Shown in pieces: positions 42,987 to 51,901 of a stretch of 64,000 nt of DNA (the stretch's first letter is position 1; every line of letters starts with the position of its first letter). The notes beneath the pieces are model-generated. The model saw only the letters and a program-made list of their open reading frames with translations, was not told the DNA's origin and did not search any database. The translations under genes and the position numbers were made by a program. Source of the DNA: Akkermansiaceae bacterium (GTDB lineage: Bacteria; Verrucomicrobiota; Verrucomicrobiia; Verrucomicrobiales; Akkermansiaceae); assembly GCA_903827375.1 (NCBI GenBank), contig CAIKHZ010000079.1, forward strand, positions 1 through 64,000, given 5' to 3'.

Positions 42987-43218
42987 TCATCCTCTGGCCC
43001 ATGATCTAACTACTAACAGACACAAAGTCAAGGTGCGGCAACCCATCTTTGAGTTCAGCAAAGAATTATTTTCCGCTGGCGCTGGTGGCGGCAAAATGTA
43101 CTCTGACTTCAATGGTCGTCCAACGGGGCTACCTGAGTAGTTACTATAGAACAATCTGCACCCAAACCACCCAAACGCCTCAGCGTTCCACCATGAAAGT
43201 CCGGAAAGCAAAAATGCC

Positions 43219-46200
43219 ATGAAAATACCAGATCCAACCAACAACCTCAGAGTCAGTCTGAAACACCTCGCCTTAGCCTCGGTGCTCAGTGCGTCATTCC
43301 TAGCGGGAACCGCGCAAGCGGGCACACCAATCACCTGGAACGTGGCAGGCAATGGAGTGTGGGACACCACCACCACCAACTGGACCCTGGATGGTTCCAC
43401 CCTTACCACCTTCGCCTCCGATGGCTCGGAGGACGCGATTTTCACCGCCGCCACCGGCGGCACGATCACCATCTCGTCCGCCATGTCGCCGGCGTCCACC
43501 ACCGTTAGCGCTGGTAACTATACCTTCAGCGGAGGACCGCTTGCCGGTACGGGTTCGCTCACCAAGAGCGGCTCCGGGACGCTAAAAATCGATGATTTGG
43601 TCCCTGGTTCTCAAACTGTGGTCCAGAACACCTACAGCGGCGGTACCATCATGAATGGCGGCACGCTTCATTTGGGCGGCATGTACGCTGGCATCAGCCC
43701 GGCCTGCCAGGGCGCTCTGGGAACGGGACCGGTGACACTCAACGCCGGTACCATTGAGTTTGACAGATACACCGCAACGAACGACCTGACTGTAAACGGT
43801 GGCACGCTCTACAGCCCAAACGGTTGGGGTGCCACCTGGAGCGGTGCCATCACCCTGAACGCCACCCTCACCTGCAATGAGGGTTACAACCTGACACTCA
43901 GCGGTGCCATCAGCGGAACCGGCGGCTTGAACAAGACAGGTGGGAGTGCCTTGGTCCTTTCTGGTACGAACAGCTACACCGGTAAGACCGTCGTCAACAG
44001 CGGCACGTTGCAGCACAATGTCCCGTTATCCAACGCCGGCACCAACGGCGCATTGGGTGCGCCCAGCGGTGACAACGCGGTCATTGACCTTTACCCCGGC
44101 ACCACCTTCCTATATGGTGGAGGCCAACTCTCCCCTGTATCCCCTCCGCGGAGTTCTACCGACCGAACGATCAACCTGGCAGGCACCGGGTCCGGCACGG
44201 TGACGCTCAACGGCAACAATTTGAACGACATGGGATTCCAATTCGGCGGGTTTAGCGCCACGGGGACGGGCACAAGGACCTTGCTGATCAATTGCAAAGG
44301 TGACCGTCCGGTTTACACCTACACGGGTGGCATCCCGGATATGTCCGATACCGGCAAAGTCTCGCTGACATGTACTTGGAGTTCCGGCAGTTCCAGTTCC
44401 AACGGGCTGATCAATGTCCAGGGCATCAATACTTTTACCGGACCGATTACCCTTAACGGAGGAGGCAACGGAGGTCCGGGGACCTTGCTGATTGGTGGCT
44501 CGGCCAGCAATTACAATACGGTCACACCTAGCGGTTCGGGCGTGCTGGGCAGTGGCAATTACGCTGGAAACATCACGTTCACCGCCAATCCGGCCTCGGT
44601 GATCCTCTACTATGCCGGTTCGGTCGATCAGACCTTGTCTGGTGTGATTTCCGGCCCCGGCGCTGTGACGGTGGGCGGCATGGGCATCGTGACCCTTAGC
44701 GGTGCCAACACATATTCCGGAAACACAACCATCAATGCGGGTAGCAAACTGCAGCTCACCCAAAAGGCGGCCCTCAGTACCGCTACAAGTGTGTATCTAT
44801 CCACCACCGGTGCCGGTAGTGATCTACAACTGAATTTCGCCGCCCCCGACATGGTTCAAGTCGCACAACTCTTTGTCGACGGGACCCAGAAGCCCGTCGG
44901 CCTTTACAAAGCCGTCGGTAGCAGCCAATCCGGCACCGAACTCGCCCAGATCACGGGGACGGGTCGTCTGTTGGTGGGAATTCCGGTCATCGCGGACTTC
45001 ACCGCCGCACCGGGCATCACTGGCGATGCGCCATTTGCTGTGACTTTCACTGATAACTCGCAGTCCATTCTTGGCACCGTCAACTCTTGGTCCTGGAGCT
45101 TCGGCGACGTTACCACCAGCACGACGCGGGGGCCACACTCTGTCACCTACCCTCTCTGGGGCATTTACACCGTGACGTTGACAGTCACCGATACCGCGGG
45201 ATTTACCAACTCCACCACCAAAACCATTACTGTCGCGCAACCCCTCAATCTCGTCGTCAGCAGTGAAGGTCAATTCGAGAACGCCATCGTGAATGTCGAT
45301 TCCACCAATACAGTGACCTTTGGCACGGGCCTTGGCGGCAATCCCGACTTCGGCGGGCTGACCGGCAAAGGTTCCTTCGCGCTCAAGGATAGCTCCAGCG
45401 CCCCCGTCACCTTGGAAGTCGGTAGCAACACGCTTGCCAATAGCAAGTTTGGTGGCGTCCTGACAGACGCTGGCGGATTGACTAAGGTCGGCACTAACAC
45501 GCTCACGCTCAGCGGCCAGAACACCTACTTGGGTGACACCGTCCTCAGCGCTGGCATACTCCAACTGGCTAACACGGCCATCGCCGCGGGCCTGGATACC
45601 CGAGCCTGGAAAAACTACGACGGTCAAATCGACGGTTCACCGGTTTTCAACATGCCCGGTAGCCCGACAGACAGCACCTTTGGCGGCACGATTGGCTATG
45701 CCACCGAGTCCGTTAACATGAATGGTGCCGGACCCCGGGAACACTTCGGCACTGGCACTCTAAGCGGTGTCCCCGATAGCAGTTCTCTCCGGCCAACCGG
45801 ATATTCGCAGCACTACACCATCGAGTACCGCGGAAAATTGTACATACCGGCAGACGGGACCTATCGTTTCGCAACCATCAGCGACGACGGCAGCGCCCTT
45901 TGGATTGATCCGGGCGACGTGAGCACCGCGAACCCGAGCTACGGCACGGCGGCGGTTCAAAATAATTACTATCAGGGCATGACGCAGAGGTCTTCGAGCC
46001 AGCTATCCTTGACCGCTGGCTACCACGACTTCATCGTCCGCTTCTATCAGGGCGGCGGCGGCAACGGGCTTGACGTTCAGTGGGATCCTGCCGGTGGCAC
46101 GAACTTCGTGGCAATTCCCGGTGCTAACTTCTTCCACGTCCCCACTGGTGGCGGTGGCGGCGGTGGCCACGACATCCTGCCCACCACGACCTCAGTGAAA

Positions 46201-46722
46201 ATCTCGAGCGCTGCGATCCTCGACATTGAGAATCCCAGTAACACCGTGACAACACTGTATCTCGGCGGCATCGGCCAGGCCGCTGGCACCTGGGGTTCCA
46301 GCACTTCTGCGGCGACCAACAAGAACGACACCTTCTTCAGTGGCACCGGCGTGCTCACGGTAACCTCCGCAGGCACCGGCAGCTATGCATCGTGGGCAGC
46401 AGCCCAAACTCCCCCACTGGCTGGGGGACCAGGCGCTGTCGGCCACGACGGTATTCCCAACTTGCTCGTCTATGCCCTGAACATCAGGACGAACGGCACC
46501 AATGGCTCGCCCGGGACTCTAGCAGGAAAGTTGCTCAGTTTCGCTAAGCGCTCCGACGCCGTCAGCAACGGTGATATCAGTTATGCGATTGAAACCTCGC
46601 CTAACCTCCAGAATCCCTGGACCACCGTCACCCCGGATGTGAACAACGGCAGCACCATCTCCTACACGCTGCCCTCAGGCCAAGGCAAGATCTTCGCACG
46701 CCTCAAGGTGAAACAGAACTGA
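43219..46722 (+). CDS. Giant secreted PATR protein with PKD and PA14 domains
   Basis: The 1167-residue protein has a signal peptide ending near GTAQAG. Residues about 40-570 are autotransporter-associated repeats (NTYSGGTIMNGGTL, NSYTGKTVVNSGTL, NTYSGNTTINAGSK). A PKD domain follows at about 590-675 (SWSWSFGD and YTVTLTVTDTAG), then one more PATR unit and a PA14-like domain at about 793-974 (IPADGTYRFATISDDGSALWI). The last 110 residues (GIPNLLVYAL...IETSPNL..PWT) form a C-terminal module also seen in other large Verrucomicrobial exported proteins. It is probably a cell-surface adhesin or carbohydrate-binding scaffold. There is no catalytic domain and no outer-membrane barrel. Neighbouring genes do not indicate a partner. 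Confidence 0.8.
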   Translation: MKIPDPTNNLRVSLKHLALASVLSASFLAGTAQAGTPITWNVAGNGVWDTTTTNWTLDGSTLTTFASDGSEDAIFTAATGGTITISSAMSPASTTVSAGNYTFSGGPLAGTGSLTKSGSGTLKIDDLVPGSQTVVQNTYSGGTIMNGGTLHLGGMYAGISPACQGALGTGPVTLNAGTIEFDRYTATNDLTVNGGTLYSPNGWGATWSGAITLNATLTCNEGYNLTLSGAISGTGGLNKTGGSALVLSGTNSYTGKTVVNSGTLQHNVPLSNAGTNGALGAPSGDNAVIDLYPGTTFLYGGGQLSPVSPPRSSTDRTINLAGTGSGTVTLNGNNLNDMGFQFGGFSATGTGTRTLLINCKGDRPVYTYTGGIPDMSDTGKVSLTCTWSSGSSSSNGLINVQGINTFTGPITLNGGGNGGPGTLLIGGSASNYNTVTPSGSGVLGSGNYAGNITFTANPASVILYYAGSVDQTLSGVISGPGAVTVGGMGIVTLSGANTYSGNTTINAGSKLQLTQKAALSTATSVYLSTTGAGSDLQLNFAAPDMVQVAQLFVDGTQKPVGLYKAVGSSQSGTELAQITGTGRLLVGIPVIADFTAAPGITGDAPFAVTFTDNSQSILGTVNSWSWSFGDVTTSTTRGPHSVTYPLWGIYTVTLTVTDTAGFTNSTTKTITVAQPLNLVVSSEGQFENAIVNVDSTNTVTFGTGLGGNPDFGGLTGKGSFALKDSSSAPVTLEVGSNTLANSKFGGVLTDAGGLTKVGTNTLTLSGQNTYLGDTVLSAGILQLANTAIAAGLDTRAWKNYDGQIDGSPVFNMPGSPTDSTFGGTIGYATESVNMNGAGPREHFGTGTLSGVPDSSSLRPTGYSQHYTIEYRGKLYIPADGTYRFATISDDGSALWIDPGDVSTANPSYGTAAVQNNYYQGMTQRSSSQLSLTAGYHDFIVRFYQGGGGNGLDVQWDPAGGTNFVAIPGANFFHVPTGGGGGGGHDILPTTTSVKISSAAILDIENPSNTVTTLYLGGIGQAAGTWGSSTSAATNKNDTFFSGTGVLTVTSAGTGSYASWAAAQTPPLAGGPGAVGHDGIPNLLVYALNIRTNGTNGSPGTLAGKLLSFAKRSDAVSNGDISYAIETSPNLQNPWTTVTPDVNNGSTISYTLPSGQGKIFARLKVKQN

Positions 46723-47221
46723 GGCACTCTGCTTCCGCCAGCATGACTTCGGGTGGTGTGCAAGCCGCCCGGAGTTTGTGGTGTAAGCATGGTCTTTTCA
46801 TTGATTTTCCGTTAATCAGTGACATAGCCGTGACTGAAGAGTGGGAGCAGTGCTGCGAAGATTTGGGGCCTCACCCGTAGCAGTTGCCTGGGGAAAGTAG
46901 GAAGTGATCGCGGGCAATGGCAATTGGGTTAGTGCAAATGTCAGAGATGCGACCGATTTCAGCTATCTGCTTTCAGTTTTCTGCATTTTTCAACCTATCA
47001 GTCTTATCCGTCTTATCCGTCTTATCAGCGGTAAATATCTCTTCTGAACCAAGACACGAGTGAACACAAATGAAGTAGAAATTTTGGATGTTGGATTTTG
47101 AATTGGAAGAATATTGACCGCTGATAAGACGGATGAAGAGGAAATTATGAATTTTGAACAGGTTGTGAGCGAAAGCAACTTTGGCTTTTCAAGGATTCCA
47201 GGGGCTTGAGGTGAGGGCTCG
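46723..47221. other. Intergenic region of about 500 bases, no gene seen
   Basis: The space between two converging genes is AT-richer than its surroundings and holds no credible open frame. It contains the tandem nonamer and the long inverted repeat listed separately, plus runs such as GAACACAAATGAAG that resemble decayed intergenic repeats. Confidence 0.6.
47001..47134. repeat. Nonamer tandem repeat within a long inverted repeat
   Basis: GTCTTATCC occurs twice, then GTCTTATCA once, in tandem (47001-47027). The 18-base arm ATCCGTCTTATCAGCGGT (47015-47032) is exactly complementary to 47117-47134, and the match continues into AATAT with one mismatch. About 84 bases separate the arms. It could be a bidirectional terminator for the two converging genes or a MITE-like element; no T-run follows either arm. 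Confidence 0.75.
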
Positions 47222-50200
47222 CTAGGGTTCCCGGCGGGTGAACTTGAATCCTGGCATGTCCGGACCCGGCGTATCGAGGGCCTGCCGAGAGCCGGTTTGC
47301 AACGCATGCAACATCGTCTGATAGTCCGCATCCGAGGTGTCGGCAAACATCGGGATGGCCGTGCCGTCGGCTTGGTGATCGATACCGCGACCACCGGCGG
47401 ATTTTGGCAGATGCGCGGTTAGAGCGGCACTGCAATGCGGCCGGGTGAAGTTGAGCCAGGCGGTGCGCCCGTCCCAACAGGTGAGCAGGCGGCCATCGGC
47501 CGGATAAGCACCGTGGCAGGATGCACAGCGCCGCGCATAGACCGGCATGAAGTCCTTTGCTAACCACTCAGCGGGTTCGCCGGTTAGAGGGTCCGCGCAC
47601 AGGTCGCGCTTGCCACCACTGCGTGGTCGGCTGGTGGCGTAGGTGCCATAATAGGGCACATTGGCGTCTATCCATGTGTAAATACGGCGGCGGTCTTCGG
47701 CCGGCACGGGGGCACCGCAGTGCTCAACTGTGAGGAAATCCGGCAAGCGGCTGGCATGCGATCCGCTCCCTAGCACTTGGTTTACCGCAGTGGGTGTCTT
47801 GAGGAGCCAGAAGAAATGCACCAGGGGTTTTCCCTTGGCTACCTCCTGTGGGAGCATCTCTCCGGTGTCCATGTTATGCTGGCGATATGACTGGCTTCTA
47901 CCCAACAAGTTATCATAGGCCATGTTGAAAAACCGTGATTTATCGCCGCTCAAATCGTAACCACCATCCACCCGGTCTCCGCCGTGGCACTTGACGCAAT
48001 GGCGGTCTAGAACAGGTTGAACGACGGACACAAAATCAATGATGCCGTCGGCTGCCCAGGCGGGTTTGTGAAGTTGCGAGGGGGCGCGCCGAGCCGCGAT
48101 GGGCACCTTGGCAGAGGTGGGCGGTGCCGAGGTTCGCGACTCATGGCAACCGACGCAGCCAATCGTTTCACCAGGCATGAGTTGAGCGGCGGAGGTCATG
48201 CGCTGAAGTTCACGACCCTCGTCGTCACAGGCTTGAAAGTAGATTTCCCGCATGGCGGGCACGCGGAAATGAGCAGATCCATCCGCCTCGACCGGCACTT
48301 CGCCCCAACAGCGTTTGGCATAGTAGGTGGCATAGCTCATCAGCGGCGACTGGTCGTAAGCCCGCGGCCCGAACTCGACAACGTGGGGCGTCACTGGTAT
48401 ATCTTCGGTTTTGCGCATCTGTTCCATGACGCGGATGGACTTCACCCGGCCTCGCTGGATAGCCGGACCAAGCCCCTGATAGACATCTAGCAACACACAG
48501 GTGCCCATTGGCTGGGCATCAGCCGGATGATCCTCCGGCAAGCCTGTGGCACTCTCCGCTAGATCAGCAGCATGCGCTGCAAGCGATGGCGGCCGGGCGA
48601 TCGGGCTCAGCGCGATTGGGAAAAAGCAATGCAGCGATGCATCCTCATAGAGCAGGCGTTGGCGGTCCGCTAGGTCGTGTAGAAACAGGCGGAAGCGCTG
48701 GGCCGAGCCGCCGTAGGCACATAAGAACCGCTGCTCATCCAGCGGAAACGGATCGCGGTAGCCCCAGGGGTGCTGGGTGTCGCCAATGGTGGGAAATTCT
48801 TGGGTGATCCAGTCGAAGCCGACGCCGCGCGCCGTCTCAGGGCCTTGATGGGTCTCGATCCAACCGATCGCCCCGTGCGGATAGCCGTGATGAGGTGCGA
48901 AGGTGGCCAGCACCCGGTCGCTGCGTCCGGGGATCGGGCGGGCCTGCCAGAGGGTGCCCGGGTCGCGCAGGGTGTTGCCGAAAAATAGCTGATAGCCGCT
49001 GCCGTCCGGGTGCTGGGCCCACAGGCTCTGGCGGAACGTGAGGTCGCGATCCACGTATTCCCAGCGCATGAAGAGGATACGACCATCGGGCAGAAGTTGC
49101 GGCGAGGCGTCGGATAGAGTGTTCATGCTGAGGCATTGAGGGATGCCCCCATCGGGCGAAACCCGATAGAGATTGGAACTGGGGCCGGGCTGGCAAGCGG
49201 TGTGGCCGAAGCGGCGCGTGGAGACAAACACCAGCATCCCATCCGCTGTCTCACAGGGACTCACATCGTAATACGGACCGTCAGTGATTTGGCGCAGCCC
49301 AGTACCATCCACACCGATTCTCCACAGGTGCCAGTTTTTCTCATCCTTGCGGGCATAGGAAAAATAGACCGTCTGCGCGTCTAGCGAAAGGTTCAGATCG
49401 TAGATGCATCCCTCCAGATCTGCGAAAACCGTGCGTGCCCCCAACTCCGGCCGCGACGGTTCTACAATGGCAATGGCGCAACCAGGGGCCGTCGGCCGCG
49501 CCGCCCACACGTCACACCCGACGGCCGGTGGAGCCGTTAATGGATGGCGCTTCAAAAATAGGACCGGCGGCAACCCGTCGAACGCCAACGATGGCGACCA
49601 GGCCCAGTCGCCTTGTTGCAAAAAAGCTCGCCCCAATTGAATGCGACCCGGGGCTTTCAGCGTGATGGTTAGGCGCCCGTCCGCAGCATCCGCCTTTGGC
49701 GTTAGAGCAAACCTGTGTTGCACCCAACCCTCGGCCGCGACGGCTAACGGAATTTCCGCCAGGAGGTGGCCGGCGGCGTCCTGCAAGCCCACAAAAACCT
49801 CCGTCGGGGCGTCGCTTCGGATTGATAAAAACCCCTGATAGGAACGGCCTGCGGCCAATGCCAGGCCGGTTGAACCGCCTCCCGCATACTCGATGCCTAA
49901 CTCACCTTGCCCATCCAACAACTCGATACTTTGATTTTGCCGGGCGGCAAATGGGCCGCCGGATTCCATGGAAAATCCGCCGCGTGCGGCACCACGCCGC
50001 AGTCCTTGCCAACTGGCACAGACGCCGTCCCCGGCTGACGAACCGGCCGTCACAAACGGCAGGGCCTGGCGTGCTCCATCCGATTTGACCCAAAAGTTGC
50101 GGTAGCGGGCGTCGCGCTGCCAGGTTCGCAGGCCCACAGCACCATCGGGCAACACGTGCTGCGGATCTTCGAAGCGCAGCATGCTGTGGCCATCGACGAA

Positions 50201-50692
50201 CACCTCTATCGAAGTTTCCGTGAGCCGCACGACCAGTGGGATCCACGCATGGAGTGGCACCGGGCATGGCAGGTCACGGAGCCCTTCAAAGTTCTGTCGA
50301 TGCCGCCCCAGGCGCAACGTCTGGGTGCTGGCATCAAGGGCCACCTCATAGCCGTTGAAGGCATCAGCCCCCACATCTGCATGACCGACGTTGACGATGA
50401 GGCCGGCGTTGCCCTCGTGCCGGTCTGCCAACCACATCTCCACACCAACCTCACCCCTAACCACCCGCGCGGATTCATGCACCAATTTCGGGCCACCACC
50501 CGCCCCGGCCACCAGCACGCCTTCCTGCACGCCCCAGTCGCCACCATAGCTCTTAAACCCCTTCAGTGGCGCGGCAGCGGCGGCCGACTGGAAGGTTTCG
50601 TCGAGCATGGGCGCATTCGGCTGCGGGACCTCTGCGCTAACGGCCAAACACGGGAAGACCAGGCTCAATCCGAGCAGGACACCGATCCTCAT
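47222..50692 (-). CDS. HzsA-like PD40 protein with three c-type haem motifs
   Basis: I start at the ATG at 50692, which begins a signal peptide (MRIGVLLGLSLVFPCLAVSA); the frame upstream is unsuitable. The 1156-residue protein opens with a LamG or DUF1080-like domain (about 25-210). A PD40/WD40-like propeller region (around 430-720) resembles the middle of hydrazine synthase subunit alpha. Three CxxCH motifs, expected to bind haem c, lie at Cys846 (CVGCHES), Cys899 (CVKCHGG) and Cys1056 (CASCHG). Such HzsA-related proteins are widespread in Planctomycetes and Verrucomicrobia that do not make hydrazine, so their reaction is unknown. Periplasmic redox chemistry on an organic substrate is likely. 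Confidence 0.85.
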   Translation of the reverse strand: MRIGVLLGLSLVFPCLAVSAEVPQPNAPMLDETFQSAAAAAPLKGFKSYGGDWGVQEGVLVAGAGGGPKLVHESARVVRGEVGVEMWLADRHEGNAGLIVNVGHADVGADAFNGYEVALDASTQTLRLGRHRQNFEGLRDLPCPVPLHAWIPLVVRLTETSIEVFVDGHSMLRFEDPQHVLPDGAVGLRTWQRDARYRNFWVKSDGARQALPFVTAGSSAGDGVCASWQGLRRGAARGGFSMESGGPFAARQNQSIELLDGQGELGIEYAGGGSTGLALAAGRSYQGFLSIRSDAPTEVFVGLQDAAGHLLAEIPLAVAAEGWVQHRFALTPKADAADGRLTITLKAPGRIQLGRAFLQQGDWAWSPSLAFDGLPPVLFLKRHPLTAPPAVGCDVWAARPTAPGCAIAIVEPSRPELGARTVFADLEGCIYDLNLSLDAQTVYFSYARKDEKNWHLWRIGVDGTGLRQITDGPYYDVSPCETADGMLVFVSTRRFGHTACQPGPSSNLYRVSPDGGIPQCLSMNTLSDASPQLLPDGRILFMRWEYVDRDLTFRQSLWAQHPDGSGYQLFFGNTLRDPGTLWQARPIPGRSDRVLATFAPHHGYPHGAIGWIETHQGPETARGVGFDWITQEFPTIGDTQHPWGYRDPFPLDEQRFLCAYGGSAQRFRLFLHDLADRQRLLYEDASLHCFFPIALSPIARPPSLAAHAADLAESATGLPEDHPADAQPMGTCVLLDVYQGLGPAIQRGRVKSIRVMEQMRKTEDIPVTPHVVEFGPRAYDQSPLMSYATYYAKRCWGEVPVEADGSAHFRVPAMREIYFQACDDEGRELQRMTSAAQLMPGETIGCVGCHESRTSAPPTSAKVPIAARRAPSQLHKPAWAADGIIDFVSVVQPVLDRHCVKCHGGDRVDGGYDLSGDKSRFFNMAYDNLLGRSQSYRQHNMDTGEMLPQEVAKGKPLVHFFWLLKTPTAVNQVLGSGSHASRLPDFLTVEHCGAPVPAEDRRRIYTWIDANVPYYGTYATSRPRSGGKRDLCADPLTGEPAEWLAKDFMPVYARRCASCHGAYPADGRLLTCWDGRTAWLNFTRPHCSAALTAHLPKSAGGRGIDHQADGTAIPMFADTSDADYQTMLHALQTGSRQALDTPGPDMPGFKFTRREP

Positions 50693-50946
50693 CCGAGCCC
50701 CCGATGCGCGAGTTCTGGTGCCGAAATGGAAAATCAAAAGGGTTGCAAAGAAGAAAATTTCCACTGATTTCGCGAATTGAAGAGAATTGCACCAGCATGA
50801 GAACCCCGAGCTATCACGTGTCAGGCCCCCCAAGACGGTGATCCAAAATCATCCTAACCACAAGCAATTCCAATCATTCCCCCGTCGCTGCATCACCGGT
50901 GAAATACCCCCTGAAAAAATATTTTCGAAAAAATTGCGATTTTCCT

Positions 50947-50974
50947 TTGACAAGGGGCGCGTTCTTTGTACTTT
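50947..50974 (+). promoter_or_regulatory. Candidate promoter upstream of the terminator and methyltransferase
   Basis: TTGACA (50947-50952) is a perfect -35 box. The best -10 candidate is TACTTT at 50969-50974 with a 16-base spacer. Transcription would start near 50981, just before the strong hairpin at 50996. The divergent HzsA-like gene begins at 50692. Confidence 0.45.
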
Positions 50975-50995
50975 CGCCGTGTCGCGACATTATAG

Positions 50996-51065
50996 GCGGT
51001 CCGACTGAGACGACTTCAAGGTTAATGGGTTTTCCTTGAAGACGATCAGTCGGGCCGCTTTTTTT
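50996..51065 (+). terminator. Strong intrinsic terminator or attenuator in a leader
   Basis: A 13-pair stem (GCGGTCCGACTGA with TCAGTCGGGCCGC, one G-U) is extended by an inner 8-pair stem (CTTCAAGG with CCTTGAAG), a 12-base loop and seven T residues at 51059-51065. The structure ends 48 bases before the next ATG and 20-odd bases after a likely transcription start. Transcription from the nearby promoter would therefore end as a short RNA of about 85 bases unless the hairpin is overcome. No upstream gene on this strand needs it. Confidence 0.85.
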
Positions 51066-51113
51066 ATGAGCCGAACCGATGCTGCTCGGCCGGCAACCCC
51101 CCTGAGGAATGCC

Positions 51114-51854
51114 ATGAGTTCGATTTACGAATCCGAGAAACTGCTCGCCGAATACCTGCTGTTTCATTACGCAACGGCAGAGGAAATTTTGCCGCCCGGG
51201 CGGAAATGGCCAGCGGACATGGCTGCGGCTTTGGAATTTCCGTGCCGCACGGTGGCCCATTTTGGCAAGACGCAGGTGGCCCGCGGACTGGACCTTGGCT
51301 GTGCGGTGGGCCGCTCTAGCTTTGAAATGACGCGTCACTGCGATGAGGTATTGGGGATTGATTTTTCGCATGCCTTCATCCGTGCAGCCGAGGCGCTTCG
51401 GGGCGGAGCGGTGCTGGCGTACCATCGGCTTGAGGAAGGCACACAGCGCACCGAACTCAGTGCCACTCGGCCCGCAGGGCTTGATGGCCAGAGATTGCAG
51501 TTTCTTCAGGGCGATGCGATGCATCTGGCTGCGGATCTGGGTGCCTTTGAGCGGGTGCATGCCGCCAATCTCCTCTGCAGACTGAGCGAACCCCAACTCC
51601 TGCTCGAACGCTTGCCGTCATTGGTGAAACCCGGGGGAGAATTGGTTCTTGCCACGCCATGCACCTGGCTGGAGGAGTTCACCCCGCCGGCCCATTGGCC
51701 TGCCCAGAGCACCCTGGCCTGGCTCAAGGCGGCGCTGAATCCATCGTTTTCATTAGAAAATGAGTTAGACGAACCCTTTCTCATCCGTGAAACCGCCCGA
51801 AAATTCCAGTGGTCGACGGCGTTGGTGACGGTTTGGAAGCGGCGAAATGATTAG
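51114..51854 (+). CDS. Putative 4-mercaptohistidine N1-methyltransferase (OvoA C-terminal-like)
   Basis: The 246-residue protein starts at the ATG at 51114, preceded by GAGG nine bases upstream. It begins MSSIYESEKLLAEYLLFHYA, the hallmark of the OvoA C-terminal methyltransferase family. The SAM-binding motif GLDLGCAVGRSSFEM follows at about residue 60, then GIDFSHAFI and a late VKPGGELVLATP. In ovothiol synthesis this enzyme methylates the imidazole of 4- or 5-mercaptohistidine. The sulfoxide synthase half (OvoA N-terminus) is not in the window, so ovothiol production cannot be concluded. A strong terminator lies between its promoter and start, so it may be regulated by attenuation. Confidence 0.75.
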   Translation: MSSIYESEKLLAEYLLFHYATAEEILPPGRKWPADMAAALEFPCRTVAHFGKTQVARGLDLGCAVGRSSFEMTRHCDEVLGIDFSHAFIRAAEALRGGAVLAYHRLEEGTQRTELSATRPAGLDGQRLQFLQGDAMHLAADLGAFERVHAANLLCRLSEPQLLLERLPSLVKPGGELVLATPCTWLEEFTPPAHWPAQSTLAWLKAALNPSFSLENELDEPFLIRETARKFQWSTALVTVWKRRND

Positions 51855-51901
51855 CAAAGGATTAGGATTTCAATTGTACCGGGACGTGCTAGGGTCCGCT
51901 C

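Noticed and set aside
43500-46000. Repeated NTYSGG...NSGTL units considered as a CRISPR or DNA-level tandem array
   Set aside because: The repetition is at protein level (PATR) with strongly diverged DNA and no spacers.
50980-51113. SAM or SAH riboswitch before the methyltransferase
   Set aside because: The words GGCCGGCAACC look faintly SAM-I-like, but the expected helices and the GGTGC partner are absent. Only a terminator-type hairpin is supported.
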